This document shows positions 1 through 5,622 of a DNA stretch of 8,799 bases, one piece after another. Numbering within the stretch: position 1 is the stretch's first letter; each line of letters opens with the position of its first letter. The notes under the pieces were generated by a model. The model was given only the letters and a program-made list of their open reading frames with translations, had not been told where the DNA came from and did no database searches. The translations under genes were made by a program, and so were the position numbers. The stretch is taken from contig DKKK01000106.1 of assembly GCA_002455215.1 (NCBI GenBank), positions 4,611-13,409 of the forward strand, written 5' to 3'. The DNA comes from Anaerolineales bacterium UBA6668 (GTDB taxonomy: Bacteria > Chloroflexota > Anaerolineae > Anaerolineales > UBA6668).

Positions 1-182
1 GCCGTTTAAAGGTGGTTTTATTAACTAGTCAATGATTCGTTGTTGGTATGATTGTGGCGACTCTGCTTAGGCATTGTATTCGCACAATACAAGAAATATT
101 TTGGAGACAATAAAAACTGCCTGGTTTTTTGCGCATGCGCCTTTAAACAGAAAAAACGAGAGATGACAAGCCTGTTACAAAA
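1..182. other. AT-rich left edge without a recognised gene
   Basis: I see no convincing coding region here. The minus-strand open frame covering 21-290 has no family-like motifs and overlaps the more plausible plus-strand small gene. Structure is present: a perfect 10-bp palindrome GCGCATGCGC at 131-140, with a run of six T just before it (125-130) and six A shortly after (151-156), and a weaker hairpin ATTGT/ACAAT around 74-89. The role is unknown. It may be the promoter or 5' region of the small gene at 183, but I cannot identify clear -35 and -10 boxes. Confidence 0.4.
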
Positions 183-383
183 ATGATAAAGGTATTCAAA
201 AAACATGAAAAGCGGGTACGTACCGATTTGCATTACTTGAATCCAGAGGGTATGGTCGCTTGCAATCCGCGTGACCGAGAAGCATCTCATCGTGCAGATG
301 TTGAAAGCATTGCTACAGATAATAAAAAAGCAGTGACATGCAAGAAATGCTTATTGTTGATTTATAAAAATCGCTTCAGATAA
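183..383 (+). CDS. Small hypothetical protein with CxxC motif (66 aa), possible zinc binder
   Basis: This is a 66-residue basic protein that I cannot assign to a named family. Its middle and C-terminal parts look protein-like: a VACNPRD segment near residues 25-31, then His36, then VTCKKC at 51-56. Cys27, His36, Cys53 and Cys56 could form a C-x8-H-x16-C-x2-C zinc site, which is inference from spacing only. ATG at 183 is the only usable start, because an in-frame TAA lies at 144-146 with no alternative start between. No good Shine-Dalgarno sequence is visible, which lowers confidence. It stands alone, with about 180 bp between its stop and the next gene on the same strand. No membrane segment or signal peptide is visible. 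Confidence 0.5.
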   Translation: MIKVFKKHEKRVRTDLHYLNPEGMVACNPRDREASHRADVESIATDNKKAVTCKKCLLLIYKNRFR

Positions 384-422
384 ATTCAAAACTACTCCGA
401 AGCAGTGGCATTGTTACTGTCC

Positions 423-510
423 TATATTCGACAAAGCTCAGGTTTGCAGAATAGCGGATTGCCCCTTTTTTTGTATGAAAAGCCGCGCCATTTCCGTGTG
501 TGCTGAATAG
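423..510 (+). repeat. Possible diverged copy (A) of the intergenic repeat family
   Basis: The segment opens with TATATTCGACA (423-433), the same arm that begins the clear copy at 2420. It then has a seven-T run (466-472), AAAAGC (478-483), ATTTCC (490-495) and TGAATA (504-509). The clear copies after recA carry these same blocks in the same order and orientation. Overall identity is low and needs gaps, so this is a tentative assignment. The 13-nt string CCCCTTTTTTTGT (462-474) recurs exactly at 1130-1142. The stretch lies between the small gene ending at 383 and the DinB-like gene starting at 564. Confidence 0.3.
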
Positions 511-551
511 ATTTCACAATCAAGCGTTTACCCGGACCAACAATTTTGCTA

Positions 552-556
552 AAGGA
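552..556 (+). promoter_or_regulatory. Ribosome-binding site AAGGA that sets the DinB-like start
   Basis: AAGGA ends 7 nt before the ATG at 564, which is ideal spacing. This favours ATG 564 (protein beginning MPQF) over the in-frame TTG at 546, which would place the Shine-Dalgarno sequence inside the coding region. Confidence 0.7.
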
Positions 557-563
557 ATATTCT

Positions 564-1115
564 ATGCCACAATTCCAAACAAAAGAAGAAATTTTAACTG
601 CGCTCAGATTTGAGAATGCACGGGTAACTACAGCTTTTGTAAATGTGCCTAGCTCCCAATTTTTTGCACGCACAGCGGAAGTATGGTCGGTTTCTGACCA
701 AGTAGATCATCTGATCCGTTCTCATAAACCCATTATCAAAGCATTGAAACTGCCACGCTTGGCTTTGAAAACTTTATTTGGGCAAGCTAAAAGGAAATCA
801 ATGACTTATTTGGAACTTCGAGCATGTTACATAGACAAACTGGAAAATGGGGCAGTTGCAACGGGAAGTTTTATTCCCGAACAGGTACAACCTATCCATG
901 AAGAAGATGAAAAACGTAACTTACTAAAACGCTGGGAAAGTGTGAGTGAAGATTTGGCAGTGCAAGTGGAAAAATGCTCGGATGGCGACCTGGATGCATA
1001 CCAACTGCCCCATCCCGTCTTAGGCACTCTAACAATCAGAGAAATTCTTTACTTCACCATTTTTCACAATTTACTCCACGCTGGCTTATCTGAATCGCGG
1101 GAAGCCACCCCGTAA
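564..1115 (+). CDS. DinB-like (DinB_2/YfiT type) putative metal-dependent protein, 183 aa
   Basis: The predicted protein is 183 residues, normal for the DinB/YfiT four-helix-bundle superfamily. These are soluble proteins with a three-histidine metal site; some are bacillithiol- or mycothiol-dependent transferases and many have unknown reactions. Seen in the sequence: an N-terminal helix, then Trp41-Ser42 leading into DQVDHL with His49, the usual first ligand, and a C-terminal helix with HNLLH giving His168 and His172, the usual HxxxH pair. The acidic linker near 110-120 (IHEEDEKR) is typical of loops in this group. The start is ATG 564, set by AAGGA at 552-556. It is transcribed toward recA but 164 bp upstream, so it is probably a separate transcript. 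Despite the family name there is no evidence that it acts in DNA damage. The family assignment is good and the specific activity unknown. Confidence 0.8.
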   Translation: MPQFQTKEEILTALRFENARVTTAFVNVPSSQFFARTAEVWSVSDQVDHLIRSHKPIIKALKLPRLALKTLFGQAKRKSMTYLELRACYIDKLENGAVATGSFIPEQVQPIHEEDEKRNLLKRWESVSEDLAVQVEKCSDGDLDAYQLPHPVLGTLTIREILYFTIFHNLLHAGLSESREATP

Positions 1116-1129
1116 CCCAGATGAGAACT

Positions 1130-1172
1130 CCCCTTTTTTTGTTAAATTTCCATTCGGGAAGCGTATTGAATA
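1130..1172 (+). repeat. Possible short diverged copy (B) of the intergenic repeat
   Basis: Just after the DinB-like stop is CCCCTTTTTTTGT (1130-1142), identical to 462-474. It is followed by AATTTCC (1145-1151) and TTGAATA (1166-1172). These two blocks follow the T-run in the same order in the clear copy at 2551-2624, where they lie at 2602-2608 and 2616-2622. The central AAAAGC block is missing. The T-run could instead be a chance feature of the 3' end of the gene, since no stable hairpin sits directly before it. Confidence 0.25.
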
Positions 1173-1193
1173 AAGACAATTTTCCCCAATGGT

Positions 1194-1222
1194 TTGCACA
1201 ATCTGCCCGATTCGGGTAAACT
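1194..1222 (+). promoter_or_regulatory. Candidate recA promoter with internal palindrome
   Basis: TTGCAC (1194-1199) and TAAACT (1217-1222) are 17 bp apart, giving a weak sigma-70-type promoter 58 bp before the recA ATG. The spacer carries CCCGATTCGGG (1206-1216), a 5-bp inverted repeat around one base, sitting where a repressor would block RNA polymerase. A second inverted repeat, AAACTTT/AAAGTTT (1218-1224 and 1236-1242), overlaps the -10 box. Part of the palindrome recurs as ATTCGGG at 1152-1158. I find neither the Gram-negative (CTGT-N8-ACAG) nor the Gram-positive (GAAC-N4-GTTC) LexA box. Regulation by damage is therefore possible but not shown. Confidence 0.35.
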
Positions 1223-1279
1223 TTACTGTGCATTGAAAGTTTTTAAAAAAGATAGTCACTTTAACTGATATTGAATCGC

Positions 1280-2326
1280 ATGGCAAAAACCGCATCCACC
1301 CCCAACCCGGCTAGCGGGCGTGAAAAATCGCTCGAATCTGCACTTTCCCAAATCAACAAGCAATTTGGCGAAGGTACATTGATGCGTTTGGGAGAAGCAA
1401 AGCACATGGTGGTTGAAGCCATCCCAACCGGCAGTATTTCGCTTGATTTGGCATTGGGCATTGGTGGAGTGCCGCGTGGCCGGGTTATCGAAATTTATGG
1501 TCCCGAAAGCGCTGGCAAAACAACCATTTGTATGCACATCGTGGCAGAAGCGCAAAAGCGGGGTGGGGTGTGTGCTTTTATTGATATGGAACACGCGCTA
1601 GACCCGCAATACGCCAAACGCGTTGGGGTAGATATTGATAATTTATATGTCGCTCAACCGGATACAGGCGAACAGGCGTTAGAGATTGCCGAGGCATTGG
1701 TACGTTCCGGTGCGCTGGATGTTGTAGTCGTCGACTCGGTTGCCGCGCTGGTGCCCCGTAGCGAAATTGAAGGCGATATGGGCGACCCCACAATGGGAAC
1801 ACAAGCCCGCCTGATGAGCCAAGCCTTGCGCAAGTTAAGCGGTGCTATCAAGCAAAGCAACACGGTGATGATTTTTACCAATCAATTGCGCCAAAAAATC
1901 GGGGTGATGTTTGGCAATCCTGAAACAACCACCGGTGGCAACGCACTCAAATATTACGCCAGTGTGCGCATGGACATTCGCCGCCAAGAAGCGATTAAGG
2001 GCAGTGATGAAATTGTCGGTAATCGTACCAAAGTACGTGTAACCAAAAACAAAGTTGCACCGCCTTTCCGCGAAGCTGAGTTCGACATTATGTACAATGA
2101 AGGTATCAGCAAAGCGGGTGATTTGTTAGACCTAGCTACCAAATTTGAAGTGATAGACAAACGGGGTTCATTTTATAATTATGGCGAAACCCGCTTAGGG
2201 CAAGGTCGTGAAAATGCCAAACAGTTTTTAAAAACGCATCCTGATATTGCTTCCGAAATTGAAGCACAGGTGCGACAGTTCGCCGCGCCCATCGCGTTTG
2301 ATGGCTCCGGCGAAGCAGATGAATAA
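1280..2326 (+). CDS. recA: RecA recombinase, 348 aa
   Basis: RecA forms ATP-dependent filaments on single-stranded DNA, carries out homologous pairing and strand exchange, and in many bacteria triggers LexA self-cleavage. The protein is full length for the family. Visible motifs are an N-terminal oligomerisation helix ([13 protein letters not shown] region, about 20-32), Walker [10 protein letters not shown] at 74-82, catalytic Glu104 in IDMEHALDP, Walker B VVVVDS ending at 153, DNA-binding loop L1 near 162-172 (GDMGDPTMG), and loop L2 near 201-220 (NQLRQKIG to TTTGG). The C terminus is short and acidic (GEADE), as expected. ATG 1280 (MAKTAS) is preferred to the in-frame TTG at 1271. Neither has a good Shine-Dalgarno sequence. 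A hairpin follows the stop immediately. recX is downstream but unusually far, about 900 bp. Confidence 0.98.
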   Translation: MAKTASTPNPASGREKSLESALSQINKQFGEGTLMRLGEAKHMVVEAIPTGSISLDLALGIGGVPRGRVIEIYGPESAGKTTICMHIVAEAQKRGGVCAFIDMEHALDPQYAKRVGVDIDNLYVAQPDTGEQALEIAEALVRSGALDVVVVDSVAALVPRSEIEGDMGDPTMGTQARLMSQALRKLSGAIKQSNTVMIFTNQLRQKIGVMFGNPETTTGGNALKYYASVRMDIRRQEAIKGSDEIVGNRTKVRVTKNKVAPPFREAEFDIMYNEGISKAGDLLDLATKFEVIDKRGSFYNYGETRLGQGRENAKQFLKTHPDIASEIEAQVRQFAAPIAFDGSGEADE

Positions 2327-2327
2327 G

Positions 2328-2352
2328 TTTAATGGGCAAAATGCCCATTAAA
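2328..2352 (+). terminator. Hairpin immediately after recA
   Basis: TTTAATGGGCA (2328-2338) and TGCCCATTAAA (2342-2352) form a perfect 11-bp stem with a 3-nt loop, starting one base after the recA stop. The lower stem is A/T rich, and there is no run of T after it (the next bases are ATGG). It is therefore not a textbook intrinsic terminator and may act as a 3'-end stabiliser or Rho-assisted stop. Transcription probably does not run strongly from recA into recX. Confidence 0.5.
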
Positions 2353-2419
2353 ATGGACTACACTCGGCATCGTCAAAAATTAGCACTCTTCCAGTGTGAT
2401 TTTCGAGCGTGCCCAGTAC

Positions 2420-2490
2420 ATATTCGACAAGGGTTCGTTTCACGCTTTTTTCCTAAGGTAAAAGCACAATTTTCATCCGTGTCGAATATA
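2420..2490 (+). repeat. Intergenic repeat, clear copy C1, with terminal inverted repeats
   Basis: This element of about 70 bp is bounded by a perfect 10-bp inverted repeat: ATATTCGACA at 2420-2429 and TGTCGAATAT at 2480-2489. Inside is a hairpin-capable core, GCTTTT (2444-2449) and AAAAGC (2460-2465), around CCTAAGG. The right half (2452-2490) matches copy C2 at 2586-2624 in 35 of 39 positions, and all four differences are transitions. It contains no gene. The form suggests a small non-autonomous element (MITE or REP-like) or a repeated structured RNA or regulatory unit. The sequence alone does not separate these. Confidence 0.75.
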
Positions 2491-2550
2491 AACAACTCAA
2501 AATTACGCCCTGATTTTATAGCTACTGCGTAATTTTTAATCGTTTTGAAT

Positions 2551-2624
2551 ATATTTTCGGTCGGGGTCAGAGTTGTGCTTTTTTTCCTAAGGTAAAAGCA
2601 TAATTTCCACCCGTGTTGAATATA
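2551..2624 (+). repeat. Intergenic repeat, clear copy C2
   Basis: This is the second good copy, in the same orientation as C1 and about 130 bp downstream. The 39-bp right half (2586-2624) matches C1 at 35 of 39 positions, including CCTAAGGTAAAAGCA and the TTGAATATA end. The left part (ATATT at 2551, a GGGGTC stretch, then GC plus seven T at 2577-2585) aligns loosely with the left half of C1. Its left terminal arm has decayed (ATATTTTCGG where ATATTCAACA would pair), so the terminal inverted repeat of C1 is not preserved. Confidence 0.7.
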
Positions 2625-3164
2625 GAACATTTACCCGCTGGCAAATTGGCTTTTGCGGGACAGGTTAGCATCAAGTCACCAGTACAATCGTTGGCGGGGT
2701 TGTACTGTTTAGCACCAAACGCCACAAGTATGGTTTATTATTTTGCGGCAATGCCAGTTTTCTACTGTCAATTTCAGTGTTGACTCGCGATGGCGGTAAA
2801 AAATGGACGCTTGGCACAAACCAACTCTGCGTGTATCTCTCAAAAGAGAAAATTGCAGTTCATTTCTGCGCCAAGTTGTAACGTCCGCTTTGTGTTTGCA
2901 CAATCGTCCGACATAACCGCAATAACGCTTTTGGGCGACATTTAGTAGTGAGTTTTGAGAATATTTGGCACGCCTGTAGTTTGCAATTTTTCCTTAAACA
3001 TTCTCAGGTGTCATCCTTGAGCTTGCCAAATATCGTATCCAGCAAACTTGAATTTTTTGTCGTAGAAATAACCCTGCTTCTCTGAATATTTGTCAGCCCA
3101 TACCTGCTGACAAATAGAACTTGATAACCAATTGTCCTGTAAAAAAACCGTGCCAGCGGGCTTG
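2625..3164. other. Non-coding region between repeats and recX, rich in inverted repeats
   Basis: No convincing protein gene is visible on either strand; the open frames are short and lack recognisable motifs. The minus-strand frame over 2709-2903 (64 codons) is the longest compact one and I do not recognise it. Structured elements are numerous. CAGTACAA/TTGTACTG pairs across 12 nt (2680-2707). ATATTTGGCA (2961-2970) pairs with TGCCAAATAT (3024-3033). TGAGAAT (2956-2962) pairs with ATTCTCA (3000-3006), overlapping the previous arm by two bases so that the two pairings compete. TCTCT/AGAGA makes a small hairpin near 2836-2849. The region may hold a decayed insertion or an unannotated RNA. Confidence 0.4.
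2680..2707. repeat. 8-bp perfect inverted repeat, 12-nt loop
   Basis: CAGTACAA (2680-2687) and TTGTACTG (2700-2707) are perfect complements around a G-rich 12-nt loop. Another pairing just upstream, GCAAA (2641-2645) with TTTGC (2652-2656), gives two adjacent stem-loops. No T-run follows, so these are not obvious terminators. Confidence 0.4.
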
Positions 3165-3190
3165 GATATTCGGCATATATGCCCAATATC
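3011..3190 (-). pseudogene. Possible C-terminal remnant of an unidentified protein
   Basis: A minus-strand frame reads about 59 residues before its stop at 3011. It has a protein-like mix of aromatic and polar residues, including AGTVFLQDNW, VWADKYSEKQGY and AGYDIW. I cannot name a family. No start codon with a ribosome-binding site is visible, and the frame runs upstream only into sequence antisense to recX. If it was ever a gene, only its end remains. It also overlaps the 26-bp palindrome at 3165-3190, so part of the apparent coding signal may come from the palindrome. Treat it as tentative. Confidence 0.22.
3165..3190. promoter_or_regulatory. 26-bp near-perfect palindrome upstream of recX (candidate operator)
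   Basis: The arms GATATTCGGCATA (3165-3177) and TATGCCCAATATC (3178-3190) are complementary at 12 of 13 positions, with a single C/C mismatch in each half. The inner 12 bp, GGCATATATGCC (3172-3183), are perfectly palindromic. The end lies 33 bp before the recX ATG. Symmetry, length and position fit a dimeric repressor site or the stem of a 5'-leader hairpin for the recX-rny transcript. No clear -35/-10 pair could be placed, so the exact promoter geometry is unknown. Confidence 0.5.
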
Positions 3191-3223
3191 GCCTTGTGGT
3201 TCGGTTTTTTTGTTTAATTTGTT

Positions 3224-3874
3224 ATGCCAGTCATCACAGCTCTTGAAGTGCAACAGCGCAACCGTCAACGCGTCAACGTTTTCCTAGATGGCGAGTTTGC
3301 TTTTGGCTTAGCCATGCGCTACGCACTGTTTTTAAAGAAAGGGCAGGCATTATCTACCGGTCAGATTGCCGAGCTACAAAACAAAGATGGTATTGAAAAG
3401 GCCTACGAGCGCACCTTGAATTATCTGAGTTATCGTCCGCGTAGTACTGCCGAAGTGCGCCAGTATCTAAAAAAACTGGACATTGCAGAACCTGCCAGCG
3501 ATGAGATTATCGGACGCTTGGAAGCCGACAATTTGCTTAACGATGCCCGATTTGCGCAACTTTGGGTGGACAGTCGCACCACCTTTCGCCCAAAGAGCCA
3601 ACAATTGTTGAAGGCTGAACTGCGTCAAAAAGGGCTGGATCCCGCCACCGCCGACTCTGCGGTGCAAGATGTAGATGATTCTGCTCTTGCACGAGCGCTT
3701 GCTCAAAAGAGACTTCCACGCCTTGCTGGTTTGCCGGAGCAAGAGCAACGCCAAAAACTCTCAGCATTTTTAGGGCGGCGTGGTTTTCGTTTTTCCATTA
3801 TCCATTCCGTTTTGCGTCAAGTGTTGGGTGCATCTCCTGACCTAAACGGTGAGTTATACGAGGACATCGAATGA
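3224..3874 (+). CDS. recX: RecX, regulator of RecA, 216 aa
   Basis: RecX binds RecA filaments in the cytoplasm and modulates, usually inhibits, strand exchange and co-protease activity. The 216-residue length fits the longer RecX type. It begins with a small extra N-terminal domain (about 1-45: ITALEVQQRNRQRVNVFLDG and the following GLAMRYAL), followed by tandem three-helix repeats. The hallmark segments are LNYLSYRPRSTAEV (65-78), the strongly conserved LLNDARFAQLWVDSR (104-118), LKAELRQKGLD (129-139) and a third repeat KLSAFLGRRGFRFSII (178-193). ATG 3224 fits the start of the N-terminal domain, although no good Shine-Dalgarno sequence is visible. Its TGA overlaps the rny ATG as ATGA, so the two genes are co-translated. 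The expected partner, recA, is about 900 bp upstream on the same strand, beyond a hairpin and repeats, so recX likely has its own promoter. Confidence 0.93.
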   Translation: MPVITALEVQQRNRQRVNVFLDGEFAFGLAMRYALFLKKGQALSTGQIAELQNKDGIEKAYERTLNYLSYRPRSTAEVRQYLKKLDIAEPASDEIIGRLEADNLLNDARFAQLWVDSRTTFRPKSQQLLKAELRQKGLDPATADSAVQDVDDSALARALAQKRLPRLAGLPEQEQRQKLSAFLGRRGFRFSIIHSVLRQVLGASPDLNGELYEDIE

Positions 3875-5415
3875 ATCCGATTATTATTCCATTGGTATCT
3901 TTTCTGATTGCATTGGCAATCGGCATTTTGCTTGGCTATTTTATTGGCTACGACCGTCACCAACGGCAAACCGGTGAAACCAAAGAAAAATTGCTAATAG
4001 AACGCGAAAAACAAGAACGCGAAGCCGCCGAACTCAAACGGCGACTAGAAGAAGAGAATAAAAAGCAACTTCAAGAACAACGCAAGGAATTGGAAGGGGA
4101 GTACACCCGCCGTCAGGGGCGCTTGGAGAAGGAAGAAGAACGGCTGGAACGCCGCCGCTCTGAAATGGATGCACGCATTGAACGCTTGCAAACTACCGAG
4201 CAAAACCTAAACAAACGTGCCGCAAATTTAGAAAAACGCGCCACTGAAATCGGGGAATTGGAAGCACAAAAAATTACCGAGCTTGAAAAAGTTGCGGCTT
4301 TGCCACGCGAAGAAGCCAGAAAACAAATTTTGGAACAAGTGGAAAAGACCGCCCGCGAAGATATGGCACGTATCGTGCGTGAAGTGGAAGCCGAAGCCCG
4401 CGAAGAAGGCGAACAGCAAGCCCGCAAAATCATCGCCTTGGCAATGCAACGTATTGCCAGCGGCGAAGTGGCAGAATCTGCCATCTCAGTTGTGCCGATT
4501 CCCAATGACGAAATGAAGGGGCGCATTATCGGACGCGCCGGGCGCAATGTGCGTTCGTTGGAACAGGCAGTTGGGGTGGATATTATCGTGGACGACACAC
4601 CCGAAGCCATCACCGTCTCATCCTTTGACCCAGTACGCCGTGAAGTTGCCCGCCGTGCCTTGCTAAAATTGATTCAGGATGGACGCATTCATCCGGCGCA
4701 AATCGAAAAAATTGCCAAAGAAGCCCGCAATGAAGTGGATGTGGCAATCAAGGAAGCGGGTGAGCGTGCGATGTATGAAGCGGGTGTGGTGGCTTTGCAC
4801 CCCGAGCTCATTCGTTTATTGGGACGACTGGAATTCCGCACCTCCTATGGGCAAAACCAAAACCACCACGCTGTCGAAGCGGCACTTTTGGCAGGGGCTA
4901 TTGCCGCCGAGCTAGGCGCGGATGTTGACCTAGCTAAAACCAGTGCGCTCTTGCACGACTTAGGCAAAGCAGTAGACCATGAAGTAGAAGGCACACACGC
5001 CGCCATCGGCGCAGAACTCGCCCGCCGCTACGGAATGCCGCCAAAGGTGGTTAATGCGATTGCCGCTCACCACCACGAAGTTGAGCAAGAAACGATTGAA
5101 GCAGTCATTGTCGAAGTTGCAGATGCCATTTCAGGCGCACGACCCGGCGCACGCCGTGAAAGTTTGGAGCAATACATCAAGCGCATTCGCACACTCGAAG
5201 ATATTGGTCGTGCTTTCAAGGGCGTGGATGAAGTCTTTGCCTTGCAAGCTGGGCGTGAAGTGCGCCTAATTGTTCGCCCGGATAAATTAGATGACTATGC
5301 CAGCCAACAACTCGCCCGCGATGTTGCCAAGAAGATAGAAGAAAACATGCAATATCCCGGACAAGTAAAAGTGACCGTCATTCGAGAGATGCGTTCTGTC
5401 GAATATGCCAAATAG
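3871..5415 (+). CDS. rny: Ribonuclease Y, 514 aa
   Basis: RNase Y is a membrane-anchored endoribonuclease that starts mRNA decay in many bacteria lacking RNase E. The domain order is complete and length is standard. A single N-terminal membrane helix spans about 4-26 (IIIPLVSFLIALAIGILLGY). A long charged coiled coil runs from about 30 to 195. The KH RNA-binding domain covers about 205-270 with the GxxG-type motif GRIIGRAGRN at 217-226. The HD phosphohydrolase domain covers about 325-425 with His332/His333, the catalytic His362-Asp363 in LLHDLGKA, the HHH at 400-402, and Asp418 in EVADAISGARPGARRE. Start ATG 3871 overlaps the recX stop by four bases, with GAGG at 3860-3863 as a likely ribosome-binding site. 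It is the last gene of the recX-rny operon, followed by a strong hairpin. Confidence 0.97.
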   Translation: MNPIIIPLVSFLIALAIGILLGYFIGYDRHQRQTGETKEKLLIEREKQEREAAELKRRLEEENKKQLQEQRKELEGEYTRRQGRLEKEEERLERRRSEMDARIERLQTTEQNLNKRAANLEKRATEIGELEAQKITELEKVAALPREEARKQILEQVEKTAREDMARIVREVEAEAREEGEQQARKIIALAMQRIASGEVAESAISVVPIPNDEMKGRIIGRAGRNVRSLEQAVGVDIIVDDTPEAITVSSFDPVRREVARRALLKLIQDGRIHPAQIEKIAKEARNEVDVAIKEAGERAMYEAGVVALHPELIRLLGRLEFRTSYGQNQNHHAVEAALLAGAIAAELGADVDLAKTSALLHDLGKAVDHEVEGTHAAIGAELARRYGMPPKVVNAIAAHHHEVEQETIEAVIVEVADAISGARPGARRESLEQYIKRIRTLEDIGRAFKGVDEVFALQAGREVRLIVRPDKLDDYASQQLARDVAKKIEENMQYPGQVKVTVIREMRSVEYAK

Positions 5416-5440
5416 CTATTTTCGCTTTTTGCAGGGAAGG

Positions 5441-5473
5441 GTGTCAAGCCTGTCAATCAGACAGGCTTGACAC
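5441..5473. terminator. Strong hairpin between convergent rny and SDR genes
   Basis: GTGTCAAGCCTGTC (5441-5454) and GACAGGCTTGACAC (5460-5473) form a perfect 14-bp stem with a 5-nt loop, 26 bp after the rny stop. There is no T-run on the plus side. It probably protects or ends the rny transcript, and its symmetry would allow the same for the minus-strand operon, whose last stop is 150 bp away. CTTGACA is repeated directly after the stem (5474-5479 repeats TTGACA). Confidence 0.55.
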
Positions 5474-5550
5474 TTGACAGGACGGTGATTGGTATGGCAT
5501 GGCGCGTGTGTCTTTGGGCACATTCAACCCACGTCAAAATTGTCCCTTCT

Positions 5551-5590
5551 TTCCAAAGCGAAAAGCGCAGTTTCCACCTGTATCAAAAAT
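5551..5590 (+). repeat. Diverged copy (D) of the intergenic repeat
   Basis: This segment aligns without gaps to the right half of C2 (2588-2624), with about 26 of 37 bases identical and most differences transitions. Conserved blocks are AAAAGC (5561-5566), TTTCCACC (5571-5578) and the ATA end. It is in the same orientation as the copies near recA, 3 kb away, and sits between the convergent rny and SDR genes. Its left half is not recognisable. Confidence 0.4.
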
Positions 5591-5622
5591 AGACGGCGCA
5601 ACCCAGCCGACTTTCAGTGCGC

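Noticed and set aside
546..563. TTG start of the DinB-like gene giving six extra residues
   Set aside because: It would place the AAGGA ribosome-binding site inside the gene; ATG 564 has ideal spacing to it.
1098..1140. Intrinsic terminator of the DinB-like gene (CGGG/CCCG stem plus T-run)
   Set aside because: The stem is only 4 bp, lies inside the coding end, and is more than 20 nt from the T-run.
2420..2624. CRISPR-like array from the two repeat copies
   Set aside because: Only two imperfect copies, more than 60 bp of spacer, no cas genes, and single diverged copies elsewhere.
2373..2630. 85-codon minus-strand open frame across the repeats
   Set aside because: It is made mostly of the two repeat copies read through, giving similar peptide stretches; no start signal and no family features.
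4113..4613. 166-codon open frame on the minus strand, opposite rny
   Set aside because: Serine/arginine-rich shadow of the rny coiled-coil codons; no motifs, and rny is unmistakable on the other strand.
5467..5498. Two TTGACA hexamers after the rny hairpin as -35 boxes of a promoter
   Set aside because: One is part of the hairpin stem. The nearest -10-like string (TATGGC at 5493) is at 13 or 20 bp spacing, and no gene follows on that strand.
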